A DNA stretch of 64,000 nt from Heterobasidion occidentale (Eukaryota > Basidiomycota > Agaricomycetes > Russulales > Bondarzewiaceae): assembly GCA_039111635.1 (NCBI GenBank), contig JBCAQO010000004.1, positions 2,542,001-2,606,000 on the forward strand, given 5' to 3'. The notes beneath the pieces are model-generated. The model worked only from the letters and a program-made list of their open reading frames with translations. It was not told the DNA's origin and made no database searches. The translations under genes were made by a program, and so were the position numbers. Each line of letters opens with the position of its first letter. Within the stretch, counting starts at the first letter, position 1. Of this stretch, positions 35,907 through 47,946 are shown piece by piece.

Positions 35907-36823
35907 ATGTCGGGCGCCGATTTTTTCATCGCCCCACCACTGAGGATGATATCGTGAGCGCTTCCTTCTCAAACGTATATCGCATGTGATCTGATTTGAT
36001 TCTTTGGCAATAAGCCTACAATCCTCTCTCTAATCTACGATCTTGTAAGCCACTGAGACTTCATCGTTAAGCCAGGTCTCAGAAGAGACCAATATATACA
36101 TTGCCTAGGCGACATACGAAAAGGCGGCCCACCTCGCTCAAGCTACGCCCGAGCTAGTGGGCCTCTTGTTCCGATCCGTCGAGCTCACTTGACTAACGAA
36201 TTTGACGTCGTCGTGCCTCAAACTCCCAGCTGAAGAGAAACTTGTTCGAGCTGCATCACGCTCACGCCCTTCTAGCATTTGCAGGGACCTCCGCGGAACC
36301 AGGTGAAGCGCTCGGCCTTGCACTTTACTATTTCAATTTCTCTACTTGGACAGGAAAGCCAGGCCTTTATGTACGTATCGAGCGCGCTGACTCTTTCGTC
36401 GTTGTGTCGAGACTGAGTGTCCGATTCACTGATGGGTCTGTCAAGCTCGAGGACCTGTTCGTTAAGCCCGAGGCAAGAAGCACGGGCATCGGGAAGGCAT
36501 TTTTTGCCGAGCTCGGTGCTATAGCACAGGAGAAGGTACGAACATTGATACAGGTTCATGGTGATCAGAATCCTCAAATAGCAACTTTAAAGGACTGTGC
36601 TCGGATGGAATGGGTTGTCCTTAAAGTATGATCGTCTCGCTTCTTACCGTCTTCGGCCTCGCTCCTGACCAACGGCGTGTAGTGGAACCAGCCCTCCATA
36701 GACTTCTATGAGAAGAAGCTCGAAGCCAAAGCCATGACAGAATGGATGGGTATGCGCTTGGAGGAGGGCCAGATTGAGAATCTCAAGAAGCTCTTGTCAA
36801 GCCGAACTAATCTGTACGGATGA
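35907..36823 (+). CDS. GNAT N-acetyltransferase, SAT2/thialysine type, with a one-base frame break
   Basis: Seven exons: 35907-35953, 36015-36044, 36109-36156, 36230-36370, 36446-36535, 36593-36625, 36683-36823; about 176 residues. The product resembles diamine/thialysine N-acetyltransferases (SAT2-like): an N-terminal RPTTEDDI strand, LGLALYYFNFSTWTGKPGLY, the acetyl-CoA loop LEDLFVKPEARSTGIGKAFF (R/Q-x-x-G-x-G/A form is RSTGIG), MEWVVLKWNQPSIDFYEKK and EWMGMRLEE. It should act on small amines or thialysine in the cytosol. Exon 1 has 47 nt where 48 are needed. The frame from ATG (MSGADFFI) and the frame of RPTTEDDI differ by one base, so a base (probably C before GCCCC at 35935-35940) is missing. 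Exons as small as 30 and 33 nt are supported by conserved residues at their junctions. Confidence 0.87.
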
Positions 36824-37021
36824 CTAGCTAGTCGCACAGAACACGGAACATCCCAATGTGCCTCTCTCACCGCGTTGCAAGCGCGCTCATGAAAATTTCA
36901 CTGAATTACCGAGAACAAGATACTTTCACATTTGGATATAGCAGAGTGGATATGCGAATTACAAGAATGATAGGCAGCTAAAAGCCCAAGAGGAATCCTA
37001 GGTCGGGTATCGCGATATGCG

Positions 37022-37791
37022 TCAAACACCATCGTAGCTGGCACCTCCGGCCTATTTCAGGCAGTGTAACAGCAAAGTTCGTGAACAAATATTTACAACA
37101 GCAACGAGATCGGTAGTTACTGACCTTGCGCAAGCGGACCACGATGGGCTCTTCGTTAAGGTCATCCTTCTCCCTAGCAGCGACCTCGATAGAATATACG
37201 CGTAGGACTGTCTTGACGTCTGCCGCGTGCACAGAGATCTGTGAAGCGTATCGTTAATCATATGAAATGACACCGTTCATAAATTACACGGTGTTGCGTT
37301 CCTCAAGTACCTCTGCTGATGAGGTACGTGAAACACGCGGAAGGTCGAGACAATATGAACGAAAGCACACTTACCTTAGCCTTCCTCATAACCTTGCAAC
37401 CCGAACCGATCCATACTATAAAGATGAATTTCTCCCGCTGTGACTCCTTGTCATTGGAATAGGTGACACGTGCGTAGGCATAGGACGCTTTGTTTGTGTC
37501 AAGAGCCTCGCGCAACTCCTCAAGACCACCGGAGCCTGATTTTGTGACGGCTAACTTATCGGAGCGGTCGGTCTAGAGGACAGACAAGCATCGGCGTCAC
37601 TATGAGAAATATCGGTCTGAAAGGGGTAATGCATTCGCACCTCGTAGTCAATAAGCACCCAGTTCGTATCCGACTTGTTGGAGCGAACATCCTCATAAGC
37701 TGTATGTCTAGTCAGGACGATGGGGTGCGTGTATCAAGATCGAGAACAGTGAAAGGACCTTCGTTAATCTTTGGATCGGTCACGTCGGCCA
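37022..37791 (-). CDS. Coactosin-like ADF-H actin-binding protein
   Basis: Five exons, 37791-37758, 37699-37641, 37572-37375, 37238-37125 and 37051-37022, give 144 residues, the size of coactosin. The single ADF-homology domain reads EAYEDVRSNKSDTNWVLIDY, GSGGLEELREALDTNKASYA, YARVTYSNDKESQREKFIFI and MRKAKISVHAADVKTVL. The Lys/Arg positions used by coactosin to contact F-actin are retained (KISVH, and the basic VRLRK near the end). The product is cytosolic and promotes or protects actin filaments rather than severing them. It is divergent from RRG9. The last exon is only 30 nt (AGGASYDGV plus stop). Confidence 0.93.
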
Positions 37792-38190
37792 TGGCAAAGG
37801 CTGTGAATGGGTGTGGGGAGACGGAAGGAAAAGAGGAAACGTGCACAAAAGAGACAGTGAGTAGGGATGGAGAAGCAACGCAGCTTGTATCCGTTGCTGT
37901 AGTACGAGCTGTCCATCAGGACCCCGAATTACACTGAGCGAAATGAGCTGCAGTCTTTCGCATGTTCGGGTCGCCTTTGTCACATGAGTAGTAAATTATG
38001 ATAGAACCGCAGCGACACATATCCGTATGGCGTGCATGCTTCAACTGTTTTCGGTGTGCTTACAGACGCAAATCCTCCGCCAACAGCAACGTTTATTGGT
38101 CTAGAGGTTCTGGGGTCCTGGAGTTGCTATATTGAGCGCTTCATCCTCGAGTGCAAGTCTCTTCACCAGACGTATACATAGTGTATACAT
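37792..38190. promoter_or_regulatory. Divergent promoter region coactosin/RRG9
   Basis: A 399-bp shared upstream region. A gtatacatagtgtatacata repeat (about 38172-38191) lies directly before the RRG9 ATG. No other element is clear. Confidence 0.4.
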
Positions 38191-38982
38191 ATGTCTTCCA
38201 CTCTCCAAGCCTTCATACGCTCTTTGCATCCGAGCAATCTCACTGCCACATCCTCCAGAATTTCAATATGTCAACCACTTCACCATTACTCGACGGCAGC
38301 TGAGAAGCTGCAACCTCGAGACTGGAAGACAGCTGGCTACGCTGCTCCACGTTCGCTCTCCCAGAAGGAGCCCAAGGGCATGCTCGAGGGGCTCAACGAG
38401 CCTGACGAACAAGCGGCAAACCTCCCACATTCGAGCAACTTTGCACCTCTCAAACCGCCCACTCCTGACGAGTGGAAATCCCACCGTGAGACGATGCGCT
38501 CCCAATTCCCCCAAGGATGGGCGCCTCCGCGCAGGCTCTCGCGCGACGCGATGGAGGGCCTGCGGTCGCTACATGCGTACGATCCCGCCACTTTTTCGAC
38601 CCCAGTCCTCGCACAAAAGTTTCACGTCAGCCCCGAGGCAGTGCGTCGGATATTACGAAGTAAATGGCAGCCCACGAAGGACGAGCGTGCGCGCATGGTC
38701 CAGCGAGAACAAAAGACCAGACAGGAGTGGATCAAGCAGCGCAGGGTGGAAGAACGGATGAGGGACATTGCGGCCCAGCTTGAGGGAGATCAGGGAGGAG
38801 AACCCACGAGAGTAGAGGCTGCCGACCAACGTGACGGGAGCCGAAGAGACTGGGATAGGAAGAGGTCGGGGAAGGTCAGAGGGATCAATCGCTATGACAA
38901 GCTTACCTGCAGTAGCACCACCTTCAAAGATTTAGAAGTCTGCCCTGCGGGACCGTCCAGCAGAAGCTCGGAGTTAGCGTAA
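38191..38982 (+). CDS. RRG9: Mitochondrial Rrg9/neugrin family protein
   Basis: A single open frame of 263 residues. The N-terminus is rich in Ser, Arg, Leu and His without acids (SSTLQAFIRSLHPSNLTA), a typical mitochondrial presequence. The core has the neugrin/Rrg9 motif: REAMRSQ-type helix, PPRRLSRDAMEGLRSLHA, FSTPVLAQKFHVSPEAVRRI and LRSKWQPTKDERARM, a helix-turn-helix-like unit followed by a charged coiled region. In yeast Rrg9 is needed for mitochondrial genome maintenance, and neugrin acts on 16S rRNA. The last ~30 residues look unlike the family, so a small intron near 38880 or a different end is possible. No introns are otherwise seen, which is unusual for this window. Confidence 0.88.
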   Translation: MSSTLQAFIRSLHPSNLTATSSRISICQPLHHYSTAAEKLQPRDWKTAGYAAPRSLSQKEPKGMLEGLNEPDEQAANLPHSSNFAPLKPPTPDEWKSHRETMRSQFPQGWAPPRRLSRDAMEGLRSLHAYDPATFSTPVLAQKFHVSPEAVRRILRSKWQPTKDERARMVQREQKTRQEWIKQRRVEERMRDIAAQLEGDQGGEPTRVEAADQRDGSRRDWDRKRSGKVRGINRYDKLTCSSTTFKDLEVCPAGPSSRSSELA

Positions 38983-39784
38983 CAGGCGACTTCTCTGGAC
39001 TCACTGTGCGAGAATGTCTTCGTAATAATGCATCTTTCCGGCTGCATTCGACGCTCCCGCATAACCTATCTGTACTCCTCAACGCATGTTTTGCCGTATC
39101 GGCTTTGTCTCCTCGCCGCTCTCCGACCGCACCTACTGTATTGCGCCGCACCAAGGGGCCTTTCACTTCAAGGGTGCCCTTACATGCGCGTATGCCTGTG
39201 TCGACCCGGTAGTATGACACTTCCCTCTGTTCCATCGCAGTGTTCTGATTGACCGCACCCCTTCTTCAAGACCGCTTCCCTTGTGCATACTGCAGACCCG
39301 ATGACCTTTCCTGAGTAATCGTAGGTGTGCAGAAATTTCCATGTTCCCCCCGCCGCGACCATGGGTACCTGCTTGCCCGGTGTCATGTTCGCGAGAGAAG
39401 AGTACCTAGAAAGTATTTCGGGCCTAGTCAAGTCTTCCCTGGCCCATGCGGATGCACGAGGAGCGCATGCCTAGTCCGGTCACCAACTCAGTTGCGGTTG
39501 ATCTGGAGGTACACATGGATTCAGCGCTTCAACGCTTCAGCATTTGGATCAAGAGAAGTCTCAGTGTGAGAGAGGATTCCCATTAGAAAGTACTATTGGT
39601 AACTTATCAGAGACAAGGATAACAAATATGATGGTCTCATAATATACGCCCAATAAAAAATAGTCCAGATATACATATAGTCTAGCTCTATGTAGTATGA
39701 CAGATTGACAGACACCACGACGAACCGAGGACAAAGGGATGGAACAAGATGCCCAAAATACTCACAATTTAAAATGCAATGTCA
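38983..39784. other. Intergenic between convergent genes
   Basis: 3' flanks of RRG9 and of the second P450 gene. Open frames are not supported by splice context or family similarity. Confidence 0.45.
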
Positions 39785-41768
39785 TCAGAGAGGACGGGAA
39801 GCAAGCCGTTCATACTTTAGGAAGTAGGAGCCGTTGGAGGGCCGACAGGAAAGAGTGTCGTTCCAGTTGGGCCGAGGATGTGGGTCCGCAATCCGTCCAC
39901 CAGCGTCAACCGTGTTGAAGTCAAATTCCAGCAGGAGCATTGCAGTGATCAATTTCATCTCGACCTTGGCCAGACGAGTTCCGAGACAGTTGACTCGCCC
40001 TTGGGTAAAACAAGTTAGTCTCGAATACGAGCGGGTTTGATTTCTCGCGACGCACCTCCTCCCCATCCGATGTATCCAAAGTCCCCCTTGCCCTCTGCGC
40101 GCGCAGGGTCGAACTTCCAGGGATCAGGGTAGATATCAGGGTTGAGGTGGACGTCGCTGAAGGGGTAGATGGCGAATGCACCAAATGGCACAGACTTTCC
40201 GCCTATGTACATGTCCGGCCCCACATTACGACGCATAGCGACGTGCGGTTGGGCCATGCGGAGCGTCTCGCGGATGAGGGAATCGAGCACTGGCATCTCG
40301 GATTCCCAAGCAGTAAGGGAGATGGTGGAAAGGAGCGTGGCTTGTGTAGTTGGTGTGGAGTTCAGTGGGTCGTTGTTTATCGAGTGAGTTGAGAGCAGGG
40401 CCTGAACTTCAAGAAGAGCCTTGTGTCGCCATTCTGGGTGACACCCGAGGAGTGTGATCATCCAAGACGCTTCCGGAAGCAAAGGGACACATCAGTATGC
40501 GTGTTTTCGGGACAGAGTGACAGGGAGGAACAGTACCGATTGTGCCAGTCGAGCGCGCTCCAGCAATGAGAAGGCCCATGATGAACTAAGGATCAAGGCG
40601 TTATTACAACTCGAGGGACAACAAGGCTACGGGAGAAGGATACGCACGCCAACAATCATAGAAGGCTCGTCGCCAGAATCCAGGAGCATCTGAAGGCTAT
40701 CATTATGTGACACACCGCTCTCTTTCCTGACCTTGATTGTCGCGACAACGATGTCGTATATTTCCTTAGTAGCACGGAACTTCATGATCATGGCTGGGCT
40801 GGGAAACCAAGGGAAAAGGACCGTTGCAGGCGTGGTGCCGCGATCGACCCTGTCATATAACTCCTTGAGGCGGGCGACGACCACAGGGTCGTTAGCAATT
40901 TCCGCGCAAGTCAGGCAACGCACAGTCGTCTGGAACACAAGCTAAGACAATGGAGGGCGAGTCAGAACCAAGATGAGAACAGTGTCATGTTCAGAAATGA
41001 ACTCACTTCGTAAATTCTATCGAATGGATCAAAGGTCCCGCTTTTTCCCCAGGACCCCATGATTCGCCGAGAATCCTCCAGGATTTCAGGTATGACTTCA
41101 TCAGAAATAGAGTGTTATGAGCTCTCGACCAATCACACATGCGTGATTGGCACACTCACGCTCTGTCAAACGGTCGTTTCTCTGAACAGTTGCTAAGCGT
41201 TTGTAGATCTGCGCTATGCGGCGTTGCCGCAGATCTGAGGTCACACCTTGAACGAAGGGGAGCTGGAGGGTGAAGAAGGAGATAAGATTGTCAGAAATAC
41301 ACGAGTGGAGTCATGACAGGACATGAGACCCACTGCGCCCGACAACACTCTGAAGCCTTCTTGGAGGTCCAAACCCTTTGCGTTGAAGAAGTCTTTCCTG
41401 CCCCGTTCGCCGGAGACTACGACGACAGGATTCTATTTCGACGAGATTAACCCGAGACGTTTGTTCGGTCAAATTGATCGGGATTCAAACATAAGAAAGG
41501 AAATGCTCACCCGCAAGAGGCTGAATTGAAAAATAGGCTCCTCAGTGAAGTGGAAGCCCCAGTTGAGAAAGTCATAGCGCTGGCGAAAGAACGGGATGAT
41601 GCTAGACAGTCTATATCCTGGCAGGCTGACCGGTGCGTCCTCCTGCGCTCGTTCGTGAGCGGAGACGTACAACCACCCAGCCAAGACACCGGCAAGACAT
41701 ATCACAGGCCAAGATGTGAGATTGCTTGAGATAAGTTCGAGGGAAGGTTGCAGGCCGACGGAATACAT
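39785..41768 (-). CDS. Cytochrome P450 (family not assigned)
   Basis: Eight exons: 41768-41511, 41432-41334, 41262-41160, 41095-41007, 40941-40648, 40585-40537, 40469-40056, 39999-39785; 506 residues. The start was placed at MYSVGLQPS, because it precedes the membrane anchor (WPVICLAGVLAGWLYV). NPVVVVSGERGRKDFFNAKG is the B-C region seen in many basidiomycete P450s. The K-helix ExxR is ETLR, and the heme loop is WGGGRVNCLGTRLAK with the Cys ligand. The I-helix reads MGLLIAGARSTGTIASW, so the usual acid before Thr is replaced. Similar replacements occur in some CYP51-clan enzymes. Substrate and family cannot be told from the sequence. A TATATATA element lies at about 41826-41834, 58 bp before the ATG. 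All exon phases agree. Confidence 0.88.
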
Positions 41769-43027
41769 CGTCCAGAAACTGCTTGGCAAGGATATTTGGT
41801 TGTGGAAAACAAGAGGCTGCCCACGGGTATATATACGCTGGTGCGGTCCACAAGCAGGGTATATCAACCGTCATGAAACGCCGAAAGAGCCAGGGGTACA
41901 GGTCGAAATGAAGAAGCCACCGTCGGAAAGCATGTAGTGACGGAGCCGGGCGATGAGCTGGAATCAGATCTTTTTTACTCGCCCTCAGGTTGCCTGAGAG
42001 AACCATTGGGTAAGTCCGAGCGTTTGTCACCTTATCCCAACCTTCTTCGCCAGCCACTGCCGCCCAGGACTTACTATGACAGCGGATTCTGACGCCATAT
42101 CTTGACAAGGCCACCTAAGTAGTCCTAATCCATCCGTCAGCGTCCGAGCTCAGCCAACTTCGCGCAGAGAAAGCACTAAAGATATCCGGTTGGATTAACC
42201 CGTGCGGTTCCGTATTCTTGGGCTTCCACCACACGTGGCTGCAAGCGGTCATCAGAGATGACATATTCGGAGGGATTTGTCCGTTGGGTGCGCTGAGAAA
42301 GAAATAGGTTGTTGGGAAACGGATATGTTCAGCGGCGGAAACCTAGGACATGAAAGCGCTGTGGAATGCGGTGATCGTTACAAAAGCAGCGAGCAGGGTC
42401 GATCGACTTGCTGCTTTGGGACAGGCCGAGCCGCTCGCAACTCTCACAGCAGCCGCTGTGGCAGGCTGTGGCGCGACACAAGCTATCGTACCTCGCCGAG
42501 TGATCCATGTTGAGTCCCTGCCACTGTTGTTCTTGCCACCATGCAGCATCATCGCGTCGAACACCACCATGTGAAATGTCAGTCAGCCTAGGAACCGTCG
42601 GTAGACACGGCGGGTCCGGCCGCTCTGATACTGGAGCACCCATTTCCATACGTGGGCCAGATCGGACCACACGCGCGCATGGAAATGGAAACTTATGTCC
42701 CTTTGCGAGCATTGCGCCTGCATTTTCTCAGGAATTGCATCTTGTATGTCCGCTTCTGATCCAAGTAGGTATAGATTGAAAATCTTATCGGAAACTTGCG
42801 GAACCACGCCTTCAGGATCGGCAATCTAACGTGCCTTGGGAAAAGGTGCTTGCCCTGCTCTTTCCCACAAAGCCACAAGGGCATCACAGGGCATCACGGA
42901 GCATCACGGGCAGTTGACAGCAAACACACAGGCCTCGACCTTTGACAACACGTACCACACCATGCGGACTTCAAAGATCATCAAAGCCCTAATTATGACA
43001 TTGGGACATGTCAACGCACAGCAGCAG
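41769..43027. other. Intergenic region, possible remnants only
   Basis: About 1.26 kb between the P450 start and the PAQR 3' end. Open frames of 70-130 codons occur on both strands around 42330-42780 but lack a start context, splice signals and family similarity. A short tandem repeat (gggcatcac, three copies) lies at 42879-42911. Confidence 0.45.
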
Positions 43028-44440
43028 TCAGAGACACACCCCAACACGGCTGTGCCAATATTCGAACGCCGTAAGTACACAGGCATAATGAGCAAGTGCC
43101 GCTAGCACCACACAGAAATGGAAAATTTGGTGCGACGCAAAGAAATAGTCAAACTTGCCGGGTGCAAGCCTTTCAGGAATTCTATTTGCGCTGTGGTGCG
43201 GTTTCGGATGAGCTGACGACAGCGCGGAGACGCTGGGATGTACTCACTAAAGAAGAGCTCCGCCCATGTATAATGCACCTGAGGCCAGAAGCCAGCGAAA
43301 GCCCATCTCCCGGCACAAGGTATCAAATCCGTGTGAATTGAAGGCATGAGTAACCGGCAGAATGCTGCACAACCCTAAGGCGATGAATACTTTAGTGCGG
43401 GCTCCTCGGTGCGTAGGTTTGGCGTATTCAGGATTGAGGACAATATAAGCTGCTCCTGTTGCACAGATGGGCATCACGGAAGAGGTTTTTTTTAGAGGGT
43501 GATGGGGACTGACCCAGACCAGCCAGGGTGATCAAAGTGAGGTATGTCGCTTGGAAATGTACCTCACAATAAAATCCATAGTAAATGCAGGGATAGAAGG
43601 ACCCCACGGTAAGGACTATTTTCGATGACATTCGGTTAGACTGGAAAAAAGGGGGACGCGTCTCCAGAGATGGTACCGATAATTCCAGAATAATCGAAGG
43701 CATGACATCGAGCGGAGACCTGCAGCACGCGCGATCAGAATCAAGCCACATAAGCGAGGGATCAGTCTCACCTCTTTCGAATGAGCCGTTGACATATGGA
43801 ATATCGCACTGCCGAACAGACAAAAAACCGCCGACGAGAGGAAGATGACGAAGACAGCGTAATCTGCCCACGAGACACTTTGATAGGTCGAAAGATGGGC
43901 CGAGTCGAAGGTGCAGAGGAACCAGATGAAGACAAGTGCGGCTTCGAGATGGCTATGAATGTTCACTGCACATAACTCGGTCAGAACGTCAGCATCGGAG
44001 TCCGCGTTTGAATGGGGGTCACCTGTTTCATTGTGCAAATCTATGAGCAAAATTTCGTTAGTCGAGACGGCAGAACGAGAGAGCACTAGTCTATTCCACG
44101 AAACAAGACTTACAGCCAAATACAGAGAGGGCGCAAGCTCGCCAGCTCCTAAGTTCGCTGGAATATCACATATATTGCGTGAGCGAAGGTCTTACCGCGA
44201 TCGTATGTCGTAGTCGGAGAGACCTTCGAAGACCGAGGAAAGACAGAACAAGAAAGGCGAGAATACTAACCGTCTATAACCTCTTAAAATGTATTCATTG
44301 TCCTTCATCCATCCTGGAAGGTCGGACCAAGTGATAGTCAATGCTTCCGCGTTCTTTCCATTCCCGGCTTTTACGCTGGTTCCCGACTCAACCACGATCG
44401 GCGGGCCGAACGTATGTCGTAGGCGGGGTGGGGGCGACAT
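43028..44440 (-). CDS. PAQR/adiponectin-receptor family seven-pass membrane protein
   Basis: Eight exons: 44440-44271, 44157-44114, 44040-44023, 43965-43772, 43719-43677, 43615-43520, 43455-43248, 43190-43028; 311 residues. The N-terminal cytosolic segment ends with TITWSDLPGWMKDNEYILRG, followed by YRRELRSWRAC, LHNETVNIHSH, AIFHMSTAHSKEV, FDYSGI and a C-terminal ASHQIFHFCVVLAALAHY. These hold the motifs that bind the zinc site (SxxFH-like HMxxxHS, and HxxxH of the final segment). At least six to seven hydrophobic segments are present. Yeast relatives are the IZH proteins of zinc/lipid homeostasis. The third exon is only 18 nt and encodes LHNET. Start ATG 44438-44440 was preferred to an upstream GTG. 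No frame error is seen. Confidence 0.92.
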
Positions 44441-45015
44441 TTGGCTTTTGTAAATTGGCGACACAGTGCGAGAGTGTGCCAGTGATTTGTGAGGCGAGTC
44501 GGACGTGAAGCATCAGAGTTGTGGGGTGAATAGGCGTCAAAAGTGACAGAGCCCTGTTGGGTGCCCGCGGTGAAATTTCACGTGCCCGTAGATGCCGCGG
44601 CCGGCCTGCGCGGAGGTCAGATCGAGATCCTGAAGGGGTCTTTTGAAGTACACCCTCCCTCTTCGTCAAGTGTTTTCCACTGCCTTGCTACAGAAACCAC
44701 AAGGTGCCGACTTGAATGGAAGAACTCGTGGAGCAGCTTGACTCGAATGACTCAACGAACGTCAAACAAGCGCAAAATATCTCGCGCCACTTGAGCATAG
44801 ACGGTTCTGTTTTCTGTGGACTCCACCGTGTCATTCCACTACCCTCGAATTACGCCTCGGATCAGCGAGGGCTACGGAAAGTCGTCGAGGCAACTACATC
44901 GTTGCCGTTGTGCAAGAAATTCATTCAAATCCCCGTTGATCAGTCCTACAAAGTCCTACCAGCAAGGTAGTAAAAATACGCGATTGCAATCCCAAGATGC
45001 CATGCATTCGACTCT
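44441..45015. other. Intergenic, weak small frame
   Basis: A 84-codon frame at 44716-44970 on the + strand opens with a normal ATG, but shows no homology or splice continuation that I can recognise. I treat it as unsupported. Otherwise this is 5' flank of the PAQR gene and 3' flank of the LIM gene. Confidence 0.4.
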
Positions 45016-47946
45016 CTATAGTTCGCTCTTGATGATGATACTGTAACAGCTCTCGCAAAATGCCTTGTTATCGCGCAAGAAAAATGCCGGATCGTCGAAA
45101 GGCTTGTCGCATCCCTGCGCGCAAACACGTCAACTTAAACCGTCCGACAAGACACGACCTTGGCTGCCACTCACCGTGCATGTGAAGCACTCCCAGCACC
45201 ATTTGCCCCCGAGTGCCTCCACCGCCTGCGCCCCCGCCCGAATGGGCTTCGTGCACTTCTTGCACTTCGGCGACCGCAAGCGCACATGGCACGACTCGCA
45301 GTACGGGTACCCGTTGTACACCGTGAACCCGACACCGTCGTCCGCAAAGTCGCCGTCGCCGGTGAAGGTCAGCTCGCCGGCGCCCCTCTCGATCGTCGGC
45401 GTCAAAAACGGGTCCCCACACTCGGAGCAAAAAAAGTGCTGCTCGTGATACGTCCGCGTGCCCAGCTCCGCGTCGTCGAGCGTGATGAACCGCTCGTCGA
45501 CGATCGCCGTCTTGCAGTGGTAGCACCGCGGCGCGAAATTCTGGAATTATTAGATGTCAGAGACCATGCAGCGCGGTCAGAGCGGGCGATGCATGCGACG
45601 CACCTCATGATAGTCGAAATGGCAATACGGCCTGCCTGCGTGCTCGTACGAGCTGACATACTCCAGTAGCTCGTTGCAAACGCAGCATCGAAAACACCCT
45701 GGATGCCAGCGCGTGCCCATAGCGCTTACGATTCTCCCGACGATAGGACCCTGGCATCCCCCACACGCGAGCCCTGCGCCCCGCTTGCCCGACGCAGCTG
45801 GCAGATGGGAATATCCGTTCGCCCCCACCGCGCTTGGTGGAGGCGGAGCCGCAACCGATATTGAGGGCACGTCGGATGACCCCGAGATGCTAATCTGCGG
45901 GACTTCTGGCGCAGACACGTTGATCTGCGGCCCACCCCACCCGCCATCGTCGCTGTCCGACGAGTCGCTGTCCGAGTCCCCAGGAAAGGCAATCTTCGGG
46001 ACACTTGGCGCGGGCTCCACAAACCGTGCCTTCCGCTCCGGAGTTGCGCGCTGCCGATGCTCGGAGGACCGGGAGCTTGACGGGATGTTCGCGACTTCGT
46101 GAAGCGGAACCGAAGCCGGCGCGGGAAGCGGATTCGTGGGTTTGTTGGGAGAGGGCGGATTGGACACGGGCCTGGATCGGGGAGGGAGGATAGGTGGAGT
46201 CTGGGCTTTCTTGGTGGAATTTGTATCCGCGGATATACGGAACGCAGGAAGCGGAGGTAAGGGCACTACGGATCGAGAAGGCGACGAAGGCGAGGGCGAA
46301 CGTCGCAGCGAAGGAGGGGGTGCATCGTCGAGGTCCACATACTCACGCTTGGTAGGAGGGTGACCGCCGATGTACTGTTTCGTGAAGCCGGATCCGGGTG
46401 CACGAGGCAGGGGCGGTAGGCCATTAGGCCAACCTGATGGCGATGTGGGCGCAGAAGGGCCAGGAGAACGCGGGGTGGACGATTGAGCGGGTGTGAAAGT
46501 AGGGTCTGAGCGCAGTGTGACAGACTGTGCTGGGCGGTGTTGAGGCTGAAATGCGGAGTGTGGAGTGGGGGGCTGTGGGAGAGTCGATGAGCGCGCCGGA
46601 CGAGGGCGCGTAAACCTGACTTCGCCCTCGTGCCGAGCTTCGTCATGATCGATGAGACGCGTACGGTTTGGGAGGTCCCGGATGCCGTACTGCGGACTCG
46701 GAGTCCGAGGTTTTGATGCGTCCTCGTCAGCATGAAAACTCAAGGCTTTGTCTGACTTCGTGGGAGACGGCGCGCGGGCGAAGGTGGACTTTGTCGGCGA
46801 GGCCGATCCATGTGAGCTCGATTGCGGCGTAGGGAGGCTCCTTACGGGTGAGGCCGCGCCACTAGCCGCTGACGATGCGTTGGCTGGAGAGCGTTGATGA
46901 GTATTGCCGCCACTGGGAGGTGAGCCGGGAGAAGGTAGTGCTCTCGGACGTTGGGAAGTCCCTTTCGCCGCAAACGTGGCGCTGATTGGCGAGCCTAAAT
47001 TAAGAGTCGCTATGTTCGGAGGTTGTGCGGGAGAAAGAGGAAGGGGCCTTCCAGTATTGACACTACGGCTGCGATCTCGCGCGGGTCCTGATGCGAACTG
47101 CGAGTTGATCGTTCCTGTGGAGCTATGACTAGGATACCACGAGAAACCATGATGAGCCTGAGGAGTCTCATTCGGGGCCGCGGAATTACGCTTCCAGTAC
47201 GGTACAAAGCTCGTCGGTCCAGGAGACGTACCTCCTTGAAGTGAAGAGAGGACCTCCTGCTGTGGAGAAAAAGCCGCGATGGCAGCTTTCACAGGACTTG
47301 GACTGCGGACACTGGTCTCCAAGGAAAAGCTTCCGCTAGGTAATCGGACATTGGGATGAGGGAGAGGCCTGCGGGAACTGGTAAGCGGGGAGATAGGAGA
47401 GGAGGCTGAAATGGGGGTTTGCGCCTGGGGAAGAGTATTGATAGGCACTGGGACTGGAGGTGGCTTGGATCTAGAAGAGGAAGCAATAGGAACAGGAGTG
47501 GGGACAGGAGTGGGGAGTGGGGAGCGGCCTATAAAGGACGAAGTAGGTGGTGCAGGGACACCGGGAGTGGGTAGCGGTCGACGGAAAGCACTGACCACGG
47601 TCGGGCTTGTGAGGTTCGCTTGCGAGGTGGTGGGTTTATGAGCCATCGCTGACTGAGAAGGGTATTGCAGAGGATATTGAGGGCTTGGGGCAGAGATGGG
47701 CTGCCAGGGAAGAGGCTGCACTCGGTTTGGAGGCTGAACAGATTGTGGTGGTAGAGCTTGAGGGTAAGGGTAAGAGGTGGCTCGCTGGGGCCTCTGCGAG
47801 TATTCGTGCTCGTGAGATGGCTGCTGCTGATGGGTTTGGTATCTCAGATCATGAGGATATGCTTGAGATGGGTATTGTTGAGAAGCCTGAGCTTGATATT
47901 CCGGTTGCTGAGGCTGAGGACTGGGTTGGCCGTGCAACTGAGCCAT
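45016..47946 (-). CDS. Paxillin-like LIM-domain scaffold protein
   Basis: Three exons, 47946-45604, 45540-45175 and 45114-45016, give 935 residues. About 700 N-terminal residues are disordered and rich in Pro, Ser, Gln and Tyr with many PxxP-like segments, including FVPYWKRN and PSSRRPLP-type motifs. The C-terminal third has three LIM domains: LIM1 starts CGGCQGPIVG and ends CHFDYHE, LIM2 starts CYHCKTAIVDE and ends near GYPYCESC, LIM3 starts CKKCTKPIRAG and ends FCESCYSIIIKSEL. Each has the eight Cys/His zinc ligands or close to it. The order and tail placement resemble yeast Pxl1 and animal paxillin, so a role at the cell cortex or contractile ring is inferred. Codon use is GC-rich and the antisense strand is also open in places, but those frames are shadows. 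Confidence 0.93.

Noticed and set aside
46000..47900. Open frames antisense to the LIM gene
   Set aside because: They are by-products of the Pro/Ser-rich, GC-biased coding strand.
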